Below are positions 44,292-54,045 of a DNA stretch of 64,000 bases, one piece after another. The stretch spans positions 47,858-111,857 of the forward strand of contig JAJYSJ010000008.1 of the NCBI GenBank assembly GCA_021793645.1. Direction: 5' to 3'. The position numbers were made by a program, and so were the translations under genes. Source of the DNA: Bacillota bacterium. GTDB lineage: Bacteria > Bacillota > Sulfobacillia > JAJZYS01 > JAJYTV01. Under the pieces are notes generated by a model that was given only the letters and a program-made list of their open reading frames with translations, was not told where the DNA came from and ran no database searches. How positions within the stretch are numbered: the first letter of the stretch is position 1; each line of letters opens with the position of its first letter.

Positions 44292-45808
44292 ATGCAAGGG
44301 GGCCTCATCATCAAAGGCCGACCTAAAGCTGTACTCAGTTTGCTCGTCGCCGTGGCTTTAGGCGGGTGCGGCGCCGCCTCTAACGGGGGCACCTCGGCCA
44401 CGCCTTCTCCCCATGTCGTGGGGCCTGCCAAAGCGGTGCGCGCGAACCTGATCCTCCACCTACAGGACACCCCGCCGACCGCTGGCCTGAACGCAGTCTG
44501 GCAGAACCGGGCGAGCGGCAGTGTAGGCGGTTTCCCCCTCTCGTGGGCAACCAACACGAAGCGGCTCCCGACACCTACAGCTATCGGACGAGGCTTGACC
44601 CCGGCAACTACAGACTCGGCGTCTATGAGTCGGGCGCGTCAATCGGGGCGGTGGCGAGCGTCCACGTCCCACCCACGGGCGGATAGGTGAAGCTGCGGCT
44701 CCAGGTTCGCCCCTTCAAGGCCAGCGCGGATCACAAGCCAGCTGTCGTGGGCACCGTAGTCGGCCCGGACGGCAAGCCGGCCCGCGATGCACTCGTCCTC
44801 GCCATGCCTGTCGGGGCGGGGAGCCTGTTTCAGGCGGCCGCCCACACCTTGAGAGACGGCAGCTTCCGGCTCACGCTCCCCAGTCAGGGCGTCTACGACC
44901 TCTTCGCCGTAGAACCCGGCCAGGGTGGCGTCGGCGCCGCCGCGGTCGGAACACTGACCGAGGGCACAGCGCGGGTGGAAATCCATCTGCCCTCGTGGCA
45001 GGGCCGGCGCTACGTGGTGGTCCTGCAACAGGGGCTCGCCTACACCGGCAAGCCCGTCTGGGTGTGGGGGAATTTCCCCGGCGAAGCGCCGGATCTCGCT
45101 CTCGAAGCCATGCCAGGAGTGCAGACCCTCCTCACCGTGCACCTTCCGGCGAAGAACGGCCACTTCACGTGGTCGGGAGTGCTCGGCACCCAGCCCCAGC
45201 AGTACGAAAACCTGACAGCCACCTACGCGATCAAGCAGGGGACGGATCTCGCCGCCGCCTTCACCCTGCCCGGCGTCCCCACGGGCACGAACGGCAACGC
45301 GAACCTGCAGCAGAACATCGCGCCATACCACCTAGCGTGGGGGAGCCTGAGCGAAGCCGGTGGCAAGGTGCGCTTCGACATCGGAGGCTCATCGATCGCG
45401 AGCCCTTGGGGACTCTCAAAGCGTCCGGGCGGGCAGGTGTCCCTCCCGGTCGGGATCGGCTCCCCATGGGCCGAGACGGTCGCCTACATGCCGATGGCGA
45501 TCCCGTCCCAGCCTCTACTCTCCGTTTACGACGTGGAGGGCGGACCGCTAGTGCCGCCCAAGGACTCCTGGCTTGGAGGCTTTCGTCTGTCCTCGGGGCG
45601 GGACTTCCCACTGGGCTTGCAGGGCGCGCAGCTGTGGAGCGTCGATATGCTCACCACGTCCGCAGGATGGGCTACCACACGGGATAATCAGGTCTTGTAC
45701 ACGAGTGACGGCGGGGCCCTCACCCGTTTCCCTCCTACCAGAAGCGGGTGCTGCCGCACCACGGCCTGCCGGATGACGAGGATCCAAGGCGGCGAAAGCA
45801 CGCCATAG
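44292..45808 (+). pseudogene. Lipoprotein with carboxypeptidase-regulatory-like and BNR parts, interrupted
   Basis: ATG 44292 starts a lipoprotein signal (AVLSLLVAVALGGCGAASNG). Near 44550 the frame shifts to one reading DTYSYRTRLDPGNYRLGVYE. This frame stops at TAG 44684-44686, immediately followed in frame by GTG 44687 and 373 open codons (VVGTVVGPDGKPARDALVLA, then Ig-like repeats, then SAGWATTRDNQVLYTSDGG). The seamless continuation suggests a nonsense mutation. After the BNR motif, near 45730, the sequence becomes that of a transposase remnant on the other strand, so the 3' end is lost. A GTG-started product of 44687-45808 could still be made but would lack a signal. Confidence 0.72.
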
Positions 45809-46232
45809 GACCTTGACGCCGGGCATGCCGTCCCCTTTGCGGGCGAGGAAGCCGGCTGGCAGTCAAATGACAGCAGTGGAGAGTTTGGGCGGTTCGGACA
45901 GGATCTGCGCGCCTTTGACGAGGGCTTTTTTGCGGATGCCGATGTAGATCGCATTTCACTCTGCGTCCGAAAAGACCATGGAGCATCGGGGTTCTCAGGA
46001 GCTGGCAGGTGAGGTGCAGCAGGCACCAGGCGCGGTGGGTGGGGGCAGCCCTCATGGAGCGCAAGCGTCGCACGGCGCGCTGGAAGCTCCCTCCCACGGG
46101 GCAACTCGATCTGCACCGTACCCGGTAGCGGCGCTGCCTGCGCCGCCGCCGCCAGATCGGGCCTCCTTCCAGCCTGCGGTTGCGTGGCGCACACCAGCAT
46201 GTCGCAACCATCTTCTTGGGCCTGGGCGAAGA
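45785..46232 (-). pseudogene. IS4-family (Tn5-like) transposase remnant
   Basis: Minus strand, several frames: FAQAQEDGCDMLVCATQPQA and AAQAAPLPGTVQIELPRG (middle domain), then SECEAIYIGIRKKALVKGAQ and PAGFLARKGDGMPGVKVLWR (conserved C-terminus of IS4/Tn5-type transposases). The N-terminal third is missing and the frames are broken. Its insertion removed the 3' end of the lipoprotein gene. The stretch 46233-46490 after it holds only the motA leader. Confidence 0.78.
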
Positions 46233-46490
46233 CAGGCTGGCTTATATTTCCCATCAGGGAATAACTGGGTTGCACAACAATGGAAAGTCTTGCAAAATGG
46301 ACGCGGAACGTCACTGCAAAGTGCGGCAAACCTTGCGAAAGCCGGGGGCGCAAAGCCATGGGTCTACAGCGGCATTGCCGCCATGATCGCCAGGTTGCCA
46401 GCGGCGTATTTGTTTTGCTGGAGCGAATGCGGGCCCGGCATGCACGACGCTACATCGGATGGCAGGCGGCGAGGGAAGGAGCCGGAGAGC

Positions 46491-47306
46491 ATGGATCTGC
46501 TTACCCCGATTGCCTTCGCCGTAGCGGTGGCCGCCGTCTTGGCAGCAGATATCCTCGACGGCGGAACCATCCGTTCGCTGATCAACTTGCCTGCCATGAT
46601 CCTCGTGCTCGCGGGCACGATCGGCGCAAGCATCATGAGCGTCGCGGCGCGCGACCTCAAGGCGATTCCAGGCTTCTTCGCAAAGGTGCTTCGCCCGCAA
46701 TCGACGTCCGTGGAACAGGCGATTGACGACATCGCCGCACTGGCGGAGGTTGCCCGGCGCGAGGGATTCCTTCGCCTGGACGATGCGCTCCTCAGCCGAC
46801 ATGTGGCGCCCTTTTTGCAGCGTGGTGTGCAACTGGTCGTCGACGGTGCCGACGAGGGTCGTCTGCGCATGGTGATGGAGCAGGAACTCGCGATCTACGA
46901 GGCCCGGGAATCTAGTGGTGCGCTCTTCTTCCAGACTGCCGGAGGGTTCGCGCCAACCCTAGGCATCATTGGGACAGTCGTCGGACTTGTCTCGGTGCTT
47001 ACAAACCTCTCGGATGTCCAAAAGCTTGCCCCTTCGATTGCCACTGCCTTCATCGCAACGCTTTGGGGCATCTCGTCAGCGAATTTCTTCTGGCTGCCGA
47101 TCGGCTACAAGATCAAAAACGCGCTGGCCCATGAACTGCAGGCGCGCGAGATGATCATCGAAGGCTGCATAGCGATCGCTGCAGGACAGAATCCGCGACT
47201 GATCATTGAACAACTCGCGGTGTACAAGCCGGACCGGGGGAAGGGAGATCGGGCGCCTGGTGCACCAGGGGAGGAGCAGACTTCACCTCAGATGATCGGC
47301 AGATGA
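46491..47306 (+). CDS. motA: MotA/TolQ/ExbB-type stator protein, MotA-like
   Basis: 271 residues, ATG after AAGGAGCCGGAGAG. Two N-terminal helices (FAVAVAAVLAADIL; LPAMILVLAGTIGASIMSVA), a long cytoplasmic loop with charged RxxDDALL and DEGRLRMVMEQEL motifs, then two C-terminal helices (GGFAPTLGIIGTVVGLVSVL; AFIATLWGISSANFFWLPIG). This is the MotA layout and length, and the conserved Pro-containing GFAPTLGIIGTV helix is present. It normally pairs with MotB to form a proton or sodium channel driving the flagellum. No motB follows; fliG does, 217 bp downstream. Confidence 0.9.
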   Translation: MDLLTPIAFAVAVAAVLAADILDGGTIRSLINLPAMILVLAGTIGASIMSVAARDLKAIPGFFAKVLRPQSTSVEQAIDDIAALAEVARREGFLRLDDALLSRHVAPFLQRGVQLVVDGADEGRLRMVMEQELAIYEARESSGALFFQTAGGFAPTLGIIGTVVGLVSVLTNLSDVQKLAPSIATAFIATLWGISSANFFWLPIGYKIKNALAHELQAREMIIEGCIAIAAGQNPRLIIEQLAVYKPDRGKGDRAPGAPGEEQTSPQMIGR

Positions 47307-47523
47307 CTAGTGGCAGCGCAGCAGCGCAGGCGCGGGGTGCGAAGGAACTGCTCCGCAGTTTTCAGACTCCGACAGGGTGCCTTTTTCTGCTTCATCGGGA
47401 CCCAGAATGCGGATCGCATGTCGCAGGCGGCCGGCGACGCCTCAGCCGCCAGAGCACTGCGCTGCCCAAACAGGGTAAGCACACTCGCGTCCCCCATGCC
47501 GGGGCGCTCCGGGGGGCTAGGGA

Positions 47524-48525
47524 GTGGATTTCAGTGGCACGCGCAAAGTGGCCATCCTCATGGCCGGACTCGGTCCGGAGCTGGCGGCCAGCGTTTACAA
47601 GCACCTTGGAGAACAGGAGATCGAGCAGATCACGGTGGAATTGGCCCACGCGGTAGAGACGAGTTCCGAACATCGCCTTACTGTACTTGAGGAGTTTCGC
47701 GACCTGCGAGAGGCCAATGCATTCATTGACGAGGGAGGCATCTCGTATGCCCGGGTCATCCTGGAGAGGGCTCTCGGTGCATCGAAGGCAAAGGACATCC
47801 TGGATCGTCTGATGACATCGCTCTCGCCCCGCCCCTTCGATGCGCTGCGCGGCGCAGACCCGATGCAGATCCTGACCTTCCTGCAGGGAGAGCACCCGCA
47901 GACGATTGCGCTGGTGCTCGCGTTTATTGCGGCGGACGCGGCCGCAATGGTGCTGAAGAACCTGCCGCAGGATCTGCAAACCGATGTGGCGAGGCGCATC
48001 GCCACGATGGATCGCACGAACCCCGCGATCGTCGCCGATGTCGCCGAGATGCTCGAAGGCAAGATGGCATCGCTGTTCGGCAGCGACCTCTCCCAGCCTG
48101 GTGGCGTCGACGTGATGGTCCAGGTCTTGGGCCACGTCGACCGTTCCACCGAGCGCACCATTCTCCAATCCCTTGAGGACAACAGTCCCGAACTGGCGGA
48201 CGAGATTCGGCGCCGCATGTTCCTGTTCGAGGACTTCACCGCGATCGCAGATCGCTATATTCAGCGGATCATCCGCGAGGTCGACCAGGCAGACCTCGTC
48301 TTGGCGCTCAAAGGAGCGTCAGACACCATCTCTCAGACCTTCTACCGCAATATGTCGCAGCGCATGGCCGAGGTCGTCCGTGAAGACCTGAAGTTCCTTG
48401 GCGCGGTACGGCTTCGTGACGTAGAGGCGGCTCAGCAGCATATCGTCGCCACCGCGCGGCGCCTCGAGGAGGAAGGAGAGATCATCATGACGCAAGGGGG
48501 AGGAGACGACGAGATCATCGCGTGA
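47524..48525 (+). CDS. fliG: Flagellar motor switch protein FliG
   Basis: 333 residues, GTG start after a G-rich site. N-terminal domain (RKVAILMAGLGPELAASVYK), EHPQTIALVLAFI motif of the middle domain near residue 120, and the C-terminal torque domain with charged helix DLVLALKGASD and EDLKFLGAVRLRDVEAAQQ. It sits on the MS ring and transmits force from MotA. It is unusual to find it outside a fliF-fliG-fliH operon; here only motA is adjacent. Length is typical. Confidence 0.92.
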   Translation: MDFSGTRKVAILMAGLGPELAASVYKHLGEQEIEQITVELAHAVETSSEHRLTVLEEFRDLREANAFIDEGGISYARVILERALGASKAKDILDRLMTSLSPRPFDALRGADPMQILTFLQGEHPQTIALVLAFIAADAAAMVLKNLPQDLQTDVARRIATMDRTNPAIVADVAEMLEGKMASLFGSDLSQPGGVDVMVQVLGHVDRSTERTILQSLEDNSPELADEIRRRMFLFEDFTAIADRYIQRIIREVDQADLVLALKGASDTISQTFYRNMSQRMAEVVREDLKFLGAVRLRDVEAAQQHIVATARRLEEEGEIIMTQGGGDDEIIA

Positions 48526-48626
48526 CAAGTCGATCCAAGGGCCTGCCCCCTTAGTGGGCCGCAGGACGTCTCAGGACGTGGCCAAGCGGGATGTGCCGAT
48601 GACCCCCGGTGGAGAGGAGGAGGACC

Positions 48627-49460
48627 TTGCGCTTCGATGACGCGGAATTTCTCGCGCGTGCCTATGGCACCGACGAAGGCCTCTCGGTGCGCATCGAGAC
48701 CCACCGCCGCTACAGCGTGAACGCGCACGACGTGTTTGAGGAGATCACCACAGAGGCGCTGAAACACCTTCGACCCGAGCGGGTCCTTGACGTCGGAGCA
48801 GGCAACGGGAACTGGTACAGGGCTCTTCGCAGGGTACTTGGCACAAAGACAGCGTACGTCGGGCTGGACCAGTCGGATGGGATGGTGAGGCGTCTTCAAG
48901 AAGAGACTGCGAGCGATCCGAGCGCCGAAGCCCTGATCGGGAATGCGCAGGCTCTTCCATGGACCTTGCCCACCTTCGACTGGGTCGGGATGCACTTCAT
49001 GCTCTACCACGTCCCTGACATCCGCCTCGCGATCGCCGAAGCGTGGCGGGTCCTGGTTCCCGGTGGTCTGCTCCTTGCCGCGACCGTGACGCGCAAGCCA
49101 TACCGTGAACTCCTCGATCTCCAAGCGCAGGGCCTGCGCGCACTGGGGTACGAAGCGGCGGGGATGACGAATCCGTCCGAACGCTTTTCGCTGGAAGACG
49201 GTGCGCAATTCTTTCCCGCAGCGCCGAAGGTCCTGATCTACCCGTCGGGCTTCAGATTCGACGCCGTAGATCCAGCGCTGCAATATCTCGCTTCGGGGCC
49301 GGTCGATGCCGCGATCACGCACGCCAAAGCGCCCGGAACGATCCGAGGAGAGCTGCTGAGATTCGTGGGCGAGCGTATTGCAGAGCAGATCGAGAAGACC
49401 GGGAGCTTCATCGCCTCGTCCGAGTCCGGCTTCTTCCTGCTGCAGAAGCCGGTCGGCTGA
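48627..49460 (+). CDS. Class I SAM-dependent methyltransferase
   Basis: 277 residues. Motif I VLDVGAGNGNWYRAL near 60, Asp in GLDQSDGMVR, motif IV FDWVGMHFMLYHV, and post-motif AWRVLVPGGLLLAATV. These place it in the UbiE/Methyltransf_11 group; substrate unknown. A TTG at 48627 is preceded by GGAGAGGAGGAGG; GTG 48609 would put the ribosome site inside the gene. Monocistronic, closed by a hairpin at 49505. Confidence 0.85.
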   Translation: MRFDDAEFLARAYGTDEGLSVRIETHRRYSVNAHDVFEEITTEALKHLRPERVLDVGAGNGNWYRALRRVLGTKTAYVGLDQSDGMVRRLQEETASDPSAEALIGNAQALPWTLPTFDWVGMHFMLYHVPDIRLAIAEAWRVLVPGGLLLAATVTRKPYRELLDLQAQGLRALGYEAAGMTNPSERFSLEDGAQFFPAAPKVLIYPSGFRFDAVDPALQYLASGPVDAAITHAKAPGTIRGELLRFVGERIAEQIEKTGSFIASSESGFFLLQKPVG

Positions 49461-49504
49461 AAGGAAACTGGAGACGCAGACGTTTTAAGAATCTGGACTG
49501 ATGC

Positions 49505-49541
49505 GAGACCGGCCGTTCCCTGATGGGGGAAGGCCGGTCTC
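49505..49541 (+). terminator. Terminator of the methyltransferase gene
   Basis: GAGACCGGCC (49505-49514) pairs with GGCCGGTCTC (49532-49541), with inner TTCCC/GGGAA, tail TTCGTTGT. Confidence 0.75.
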
Positions 49542-49735
49542 TTCGTTGTGCAGGTCCCTATCAGGGACTGGTCACTTTCCTCGGGCGCAGACATAGGAGA
49601 GACCAGTCCGATCAGATGCGCCTCTTGGAGCGGGCCTCCCAAGAGATGCCTTGTCGACACGAACCATACATCCCCGATGGGGTTCGTTCGGTAGTACCAA
49701 CTGCGCAGATCGTGCAAGAAGGCAGGCAGTCTCCT

Positions 49736-50899
49736 ATGAAAGCAAGCAATCGACTCCCCCCCCTCACACTACACCGCCGCAGCATCGCCGTGATTGGCGC
49801 AGTCGGTGCCCTCCTGCTGCTGGGCTGGTTCGGCTGGGACTCCCTGCGCGCCGCCCGTCCCATCCTGCGGTGGGCATGGCACCCTGCGACGAACCGCGTC
49901 CTTCTAACGGCCAGCCCAGGCACGGGCCCGCTGCGCATGTGGGTATGGGATAACACGACCTGGGCTCTTACGCTGCGGCCGGTATCTTCGGACCCAACTG
50001 AAGTCGACCAATTGCGGCCGGGAGAGCGGTGGAGCGGGGAGGTCGGCCTGCGCGGACCGGACCTGGTGGAGCGGACGATTCGGTTGACGGTGCCGCCCCT
50101 GCCAAGTTTCACTGTGCGCCAGACCACTGGCCAAGAGGTGGAGATTGATTCGTCGCAGCCCTTGACTGCCGTCTCCGGCATCCCTCGGAATGCCGGCAGC
50201 TGGAAGGCGGCTGACCCCTCGGTCATCCTCCTGGATAGAGCGGTGAACCCGCAGACTGTACACCTCGACGTGCAGGCAAGGACGGGAGAGCGCACCGCCT
50301 GGGCTGTGCCGGTGCCCGCCCTTCCGGCGGTGCCGCTCGTCTGGTTCGGATCTCCCTCCGACGGACAGGTCTACCTCACGATTGACGACGGCTGGTTTCC
50401 GAGTGCCCGGCTGCTCAGAATCATGCAAACGCGCCATGTGCCGGTCACTGCGTTCCTGATCGAGCAGGCGGCAAAGGAGCACCGAGCGTATTGGCAGGCG
50501 TTCGTCCAGGCGGGAGGCGTGATCGAAGACCACACGGTGAGTCACCCGTACCTCACGAGCCTGTCGTTCGCAGACGCGCAGGCGCAGTGGGCAGGGCCCG
50601 TTGCGGACTATCCGCAATGGTTTCACATCCCGGCTCCCACCCTGGGACGCCCCCCGTATGGGGCATACGACGGAACGGTGGAGGCGGCGGCATATGCGGC
50701 GGGCCTGAAGGCGATCGTGATGTGGGATGTGCAGTGGACGCCGGGGAAAGGGTTCTCGACGTGGAATGGAGGGCCCATCCAGGCGGGGGACATCATCCTC
50801 CTGCACTTTCTCCCTGGAGTGGGGAAGGCGGTGCAGGCCCTCCTGCCCCAGCTTGCCAAGGCGCACCTTCACCCTTCGCTGTTCACCGGGACACCCTAA
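49736..50899 (+). CDS. Polysaccharide deacetylase (NodB fold), membrane-anchored
   Basis: 387 residues. N-terminal TM anchor (SIAVIGAVGALLLLGWFGW), an Ig-like strand region (60-200), then a NodB domain: motif 1 TIDDGW (catalytic Asp then metal Asp), motif 2 DHTVSHPYL (two metal His), motif 3 RPPYGAYD and motif 5 ILLHFL (catalytic His). Acts outside the membrane on peptidoglycan or other acetylated glycans, with a metal ion. The first residue of the usual TFDDG is Ile here. Start ATG 49736 gives the correct anchor. Confidence 0.88.
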   Translation: MKASNRLPPLTLHRRSIAVIGAVGALLLLGWFGWDSLRAARPILRWAWHPATNRVLLTASPGTGPLRMWVWDNTTWALTLRPVSSDPTEVDQLRPGERWSGEVGLRGPDLVERTIRLTVPPLPSFTVRQTTGQEVEIDSSQPLTAVSGIPRNAGSWKAADPSVILLDRAVNPQTVHLDVQARTGERTAWAVPVPALPAVPLVWFGSPSDGQVYLTIDDGWFPSARLLRIMQTRHVPVTAFLIEQAAKEHRAYWQAFVQAGGVIEDHTVSHPYLTSLSFADAQAQWAGPVADYPQWFHIPAPTLGRPPYGAYDGTVEAAAYAAGLKAIVMWDVQWTPGKGFSTWNGGPIQAGDIILLHFLPGVGKAVQALLPQLAKAHLHPSLFTGTP

Positions 50900-50910
50900 A
50901 GATACCAAGG

Positions 50911-51354
50911 TCAGGCGTAAGGCCGACCAACCGCCAGGGTGCACCTATACCGGAGAACGCCGGGATACACTTCTCCAAGGTCTGCGCTGTGGAAGCCGAG
51001 GGCCAAATAAAACCCCAGCGCGTCATCGTCCGTCTCGGCGATCCATGAACCGACCTCTGGCGCCAGCCGCTGCAGGCCGAGGATCATCGTGCGGCCGAGA
51101 CCTTCGCCTCTGCGCTCCTTCACAACGCTGATGTGGAGGATTTCGCCGCTTGCGGCATCCTTCAACCTCCAGCCGACAACTCCGACCAAGACCCCGCCGT
51201 CGCGCACAGCGAACAGCTGGCAAGTCGGGTCCTTCATGTACATCACGCGCAGCCTCCCCTGCGCGTCCGCATCTGGGTAGCCTACCGCAAGCGCCAGAAG
51301 ATCCCAATGTGCGTCAAAGCCCTCGTTCGAGTCGATGCGATGCCATGTCACCAT
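50911..51354 (-). CDS. GNAT-family N-acetyltransferase
   Basis: 147 residues. GNAT core: VLVGVVGWRL strand, then ILHISVVKERRGEGLGRTMI with the acetyl-CoA-binding RRGEGLG pyrophosphate loop, and the C-terminal ALGFYLALGF motif. Substrate cannot be predicted. Stop lies 11 bp from the convergent deacetylase stop. Confidence 0.85.
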   Translation of the reverse strand: MVTWHRIDSNEGFDAHWDLLALAVGYPDADAQGRLRVMYMKDPTCQLFAVRDGGVLVGVVGWRLKDAASGEILHISVVKERRGEGLGRTMILGLQRLAPEVGSWIAETDDDALGFYLALGFHSADLGEVYPGVLRYRCTLAVGRPYA

Positions 51355-51499
51355 GGATCAGGTTCCACCTCGAATTCCACGGAAGACTGTTTGTCATCGA
51401 AACGCGGTTTCGGTATTCCGGATGCCTAATAGGTCGATCTGGCGGCGTGCTCACGGTATCGTCAGGGATCCGGCCAGCCCGGATCCCCGACAGTAGGCC

Positions 51500-51784
51500 C
51501 TAGGAGCGCAAGACCTCGTAGACCCCTAGATTCGAAGAGCCGCCCTCGGCGCTCCGCGTGTTGCGGTGCGCGGAGCGGAACGCTTCGCTCTGGGTCCATG
51601 CCTCAAAGGAGGCGCGGTCCTCCCACTTGGTAACGACGAGGTACTCCGCTTCGCCTTCGTTACGCCAGAATTCGAATCCCACGCAGCCGGGGATGCGATC
51701 CGTCATGCTTGGTGCGGAAAGGAAGCCCTTCTCCAGTTCCGGTCGGGCCGCTTCAAACTGCAGACGGTTGACTACGATGACCAT
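51500..51784 (-). CDS. Antibiotic biosynthesis monooxygenase (ABM) / heme-degrading-like protein
   Basis: 94 residues; ATG behind AGAGGGGGG. Ferredoxin-like ABM fold: VIVVNRLQF, PGCVGFEFWRNEGEAEYLVVTKWEDRASF with the central NEGEAEYLVVTKWED motif, then FEAWTQSEAFRSAHR. IsdG/HmoB-type heme oxygenases share this layout (Asn in NR, His in AHR), so heme binding is possible; a general ABM enzyme is equally likely. Divergent from the oligopeptidase gene. Confidence 0.83.
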   Translation of the reverse strand: MVIVVNRLQFEAARPELEKGFLSAPSMTDRIPGCVGFEFWRNEGEAEYLVVTKWEDRASFEAWTQSEAFRSAHRNTRSAEGGSSNLGVYEVLRS

Positions 51785-51964
51785 CGTGATGCCCCCCTCT
51801 GTATGCCGATTCATTCTGCGCCTTCGTCTTGGATGTCCATCCTCCTTCTCAGCTTTGCGCCGCCCTCTTTCCACTGGGGCCCCGTCGGTCGGCGAGCGGC
51901 AGGGACTGCGCTTCACTGCAGAGAAGCACAGCGGGGTCCATTTCGCTGTCGGTCAGGAGGAGCT

Positions 51965-54016
51965 ATGCAACCACCCATTGCCAGGCGCGAGCCGCATACC
52001 CATCAGCTGCACGGTGACGCAAGAACAGACGAGTACCACTGGCTGCGCAGGCGCGACAACCCCGAAGTGATCGCCTACTTGGAAGCCGAGAACCGTTACA
52101 GAGACAGCGTGCTTCAGCCTCTATCGCCGCTGGTGGAGCGCATCTACGAGGAGATGCTCGCGCGCATCCAGGAAGACAAGGTAGATGTCCCGGCGCAAGA
52201 CGGCCCGTACTTCTACTATTCGCGCACAGTGAAGGGCCTCCAGTATCGCATTCACGCCCGTAAGCTCGCCCAGACGCGGATGGAATTGGACTTAGCTCCG
52301 GAAGAGGTCATCCTCGATCTGAACGGCCTAGCCGAGGGATCGGGGTTCTTTAATGTGACGCTCTTGCGCCTGAGTCCCGACCACAACCGACTCGCATACC
52401 TGGAGAACCGCGACGGGACGGATCGCTACACACTTCGCGTAAAGGACCTTCGGACCGGAGAGTTCCTGCCCGACGAGATTCCGGACGTCTTCCTCGTCGG
52501 CAGCCTCGAGTGGGACGCAAGCGGGACGCATCTCTTTTACGTGACGGTCGACGACACCCAACGACCCTATAGGCTGTGGCGGCATCGGCTCGGCGACCTG
52601 GGCGGCGACGTCCTGCTCGCAGAAGAGCACGACGTCACCTTCAGCTTCACTCTCGGAAAGTCTCGCAGCGGCCGTCATCTCTTCCTCAACAGCGAATCCA
52701 AGACGACAAGCGAGGTGCGCGTCCTCGCGGCAGATGCCCCGACTGGGGAATGGAGTCTGTTTCGACCGCGCGTGGAAGGGATTGAGTACTACCTTGAGGA
52801 CTGGGGAGACGACTTCCTGATCCTCACCAATGAGGATGCGGAAAACTTCCGCTTGATGGCCTGCCCGGTCACAGACCCGCGACACGAGGCCTGGCGCAGC
52901 CTGATCCCCTACGACCCCGCGATCTACCTGCAGGGCATTCATCCCTTCGCCGGCGCACTCATCGTGGCGGGAAGGCAGGATGGCCTTTCGCAGCTCTGGG
53001 TGCTCAGCGCCGGCGAACTGCGGCGCCTAAGTTGGTCTGAGCCGGTCTACAGCGTCGACGTTTGGCGCAACCGGGAGTATGGGGCGAAAAGTGCCCTGAT
53101 TGCCTACGAGTCGCGGGTTACCCCCGAAACGATCTACGAGTTGGACCTTCTGTCGCTGAAGCTCACGCTGCTCCGCCAGGATGAGATCCCTGGCGGCTAT
53201 GATCCCGCTCAGTACCGCCAGGAGCGCATCTGGGCCAACGCCGAAGACGGCACCCGGGTGCCAATGTCGGCGGTCTATCGCGCCGGTGCCCGCGACGGAG
53301 GTCCCGCGCCGCTCCTGCTGCACGGCTATGGATCATACGGGATGAGCACCGAACCGGGATTCAACCCGATGCTCCTCACGCTCCTTGACCGTGGTGTTGT
53401 GGTTGTCGCGGCCCATGTTCGCGGCGGATCCGAAATGGGGCGCCACTGGTACGAGGATGGCAAGCTCCTGCGCAAGCGCAATACATTCACCGACTTCGTT
53501 GCCTGTGCGAAGGAACTCGTACAATACGGCTGGACGACGCCCGAGCTTCTGGCGGCGAGTGGGCGAAGTGCGGGGGGGCTCCTGATGGGCGCCATCGTGA
53601 ACCTTGCGCCCGAGCTCTTCAAGGTCGTCTCCGCCGGGGTCCCTTTCGTGGATGTCGTCACGACGATGCTCGATGCGAGCATCCCCCTGACGACCTTGGA
53701 GTGGGATGAGTGGGGCAACCCCGCTGCCCCCGAGTACTACGGCTACATGAAGTCCTATAGCCCATACGACAACGTCGAGGCCAAGGCGTATCCGCACCTC
53801 TACGTGTTCACCGGACTCAACGATCCACGCGTCGCGTTCTGGGAGCCGGTGAAGTGGGTGGCAAGGCTGCGTGCCACCAAGACCGACGCCCACCAGCTGG
53901 TGCTGAAAACCCTAATGGGAGCGGGACACGGCGGCTCATCGGGAAGATACGCGAGGCTGCGCGAGTTTGCCGAAGAATACGCGTTCCTTCTCCACCACAT
54001 CGGGATCGACGCATAG
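51965..54016 (+). CDS. ptrB: Prolyl oligopeptidase-family S9 peptidase (oligopeptidase B-like)
   Basis: 683 residues with GGAGGAG upstream of the ATG. N-terminal seven-bladed propeller begins with the conserved DEYHWLRRRDNPEV. C-terminal alpha/beta hydrolase: HGYGSYG oxyanion region, nucleophile Ser in ASGRSAGGLLMG (near 530), Asp in GLNDPRV (near 619) and His in GAGHGG (near 654). Acidic EWDEWGNP precedes the Asp. Features match oligopeptidase B, which cuts small peptides after Arg/Lys. Cytosolic; no signal peptide. Confidence 0.92.
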   Translation: MQPPIARREPHTHQLHGDARTDEYHWLRRRDNPEVIAYLEAENRYRDSVLQPLSPLVERIYEEMLARIQEDKVDVPAQDGPYFYYSRTVKGLQYRIHARKLAQTRMELDLAPEEVILDLNGLAEGSGFFNVTLLRLSPDHNRLAYLENRDGTDRYTLRVKDLRTGEFLPDEIPDVFLVGSLEWDASGTHLFYVTVDDTQRPYRLWRHRLGDLGGDVLLAEEHDVTFSFTLGKSRSGRHLFLNSESKTTSEVRVLAADAPTGEWSLFRPRVEGIEYYLEDWGDDFLILTNEDAENFRLMACPVTDPRHEAWRSLIPYDPAIYLQGIHPFAGALIVAGRQDGLSQLWVLSAGELRRLSWSEPVYSVDVWRNREYGAKSALIAYESRVTPETIYELDLLSLKLTLLRQDEIPGGYDPAQYRQERIWANAEDGTRVPMSAVYRAGARDGGPAPLLLHGYGSYGMSTEPGFNPMLLTLLDRGVVVVAAHVRGGSEMGRHWYEDGKLLRKRNTFTDFVACAKELVQYGWTTPELLAASGRSAGGLLMGAIVNLAPELFKVVSAGVPFVDVVTTMLDASIPLTTLEWDEWGNPAAPEYYGYMKSYSPYDNVEAKAYPHLYVFTGLNDPRVAFWEPVKWVARLRATKTDAHQLVLKTLMGAGHGGSSGRYARLREFAEEYAFLLHHIGIDA

Positions 54017-54022
54017 CCAAGG

Positions 54023-54045
54023 GGCGCCCAGCGGGCGCCTCGTTT
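54023..54045 (+). terminator. Terminator of the S9 peptidase gene
   Basis: GGCGCCC and GGGCGCC around a short loop, followed by TCGTTTTCTTG, seven bases after the stop. Confidence 0.78.

Noticed and set aside
47310..47523. Search for motB between motA and fliG
   Set aside because: No frame with a TM helix or OmpA-like domain exists in this 217-bp gap.
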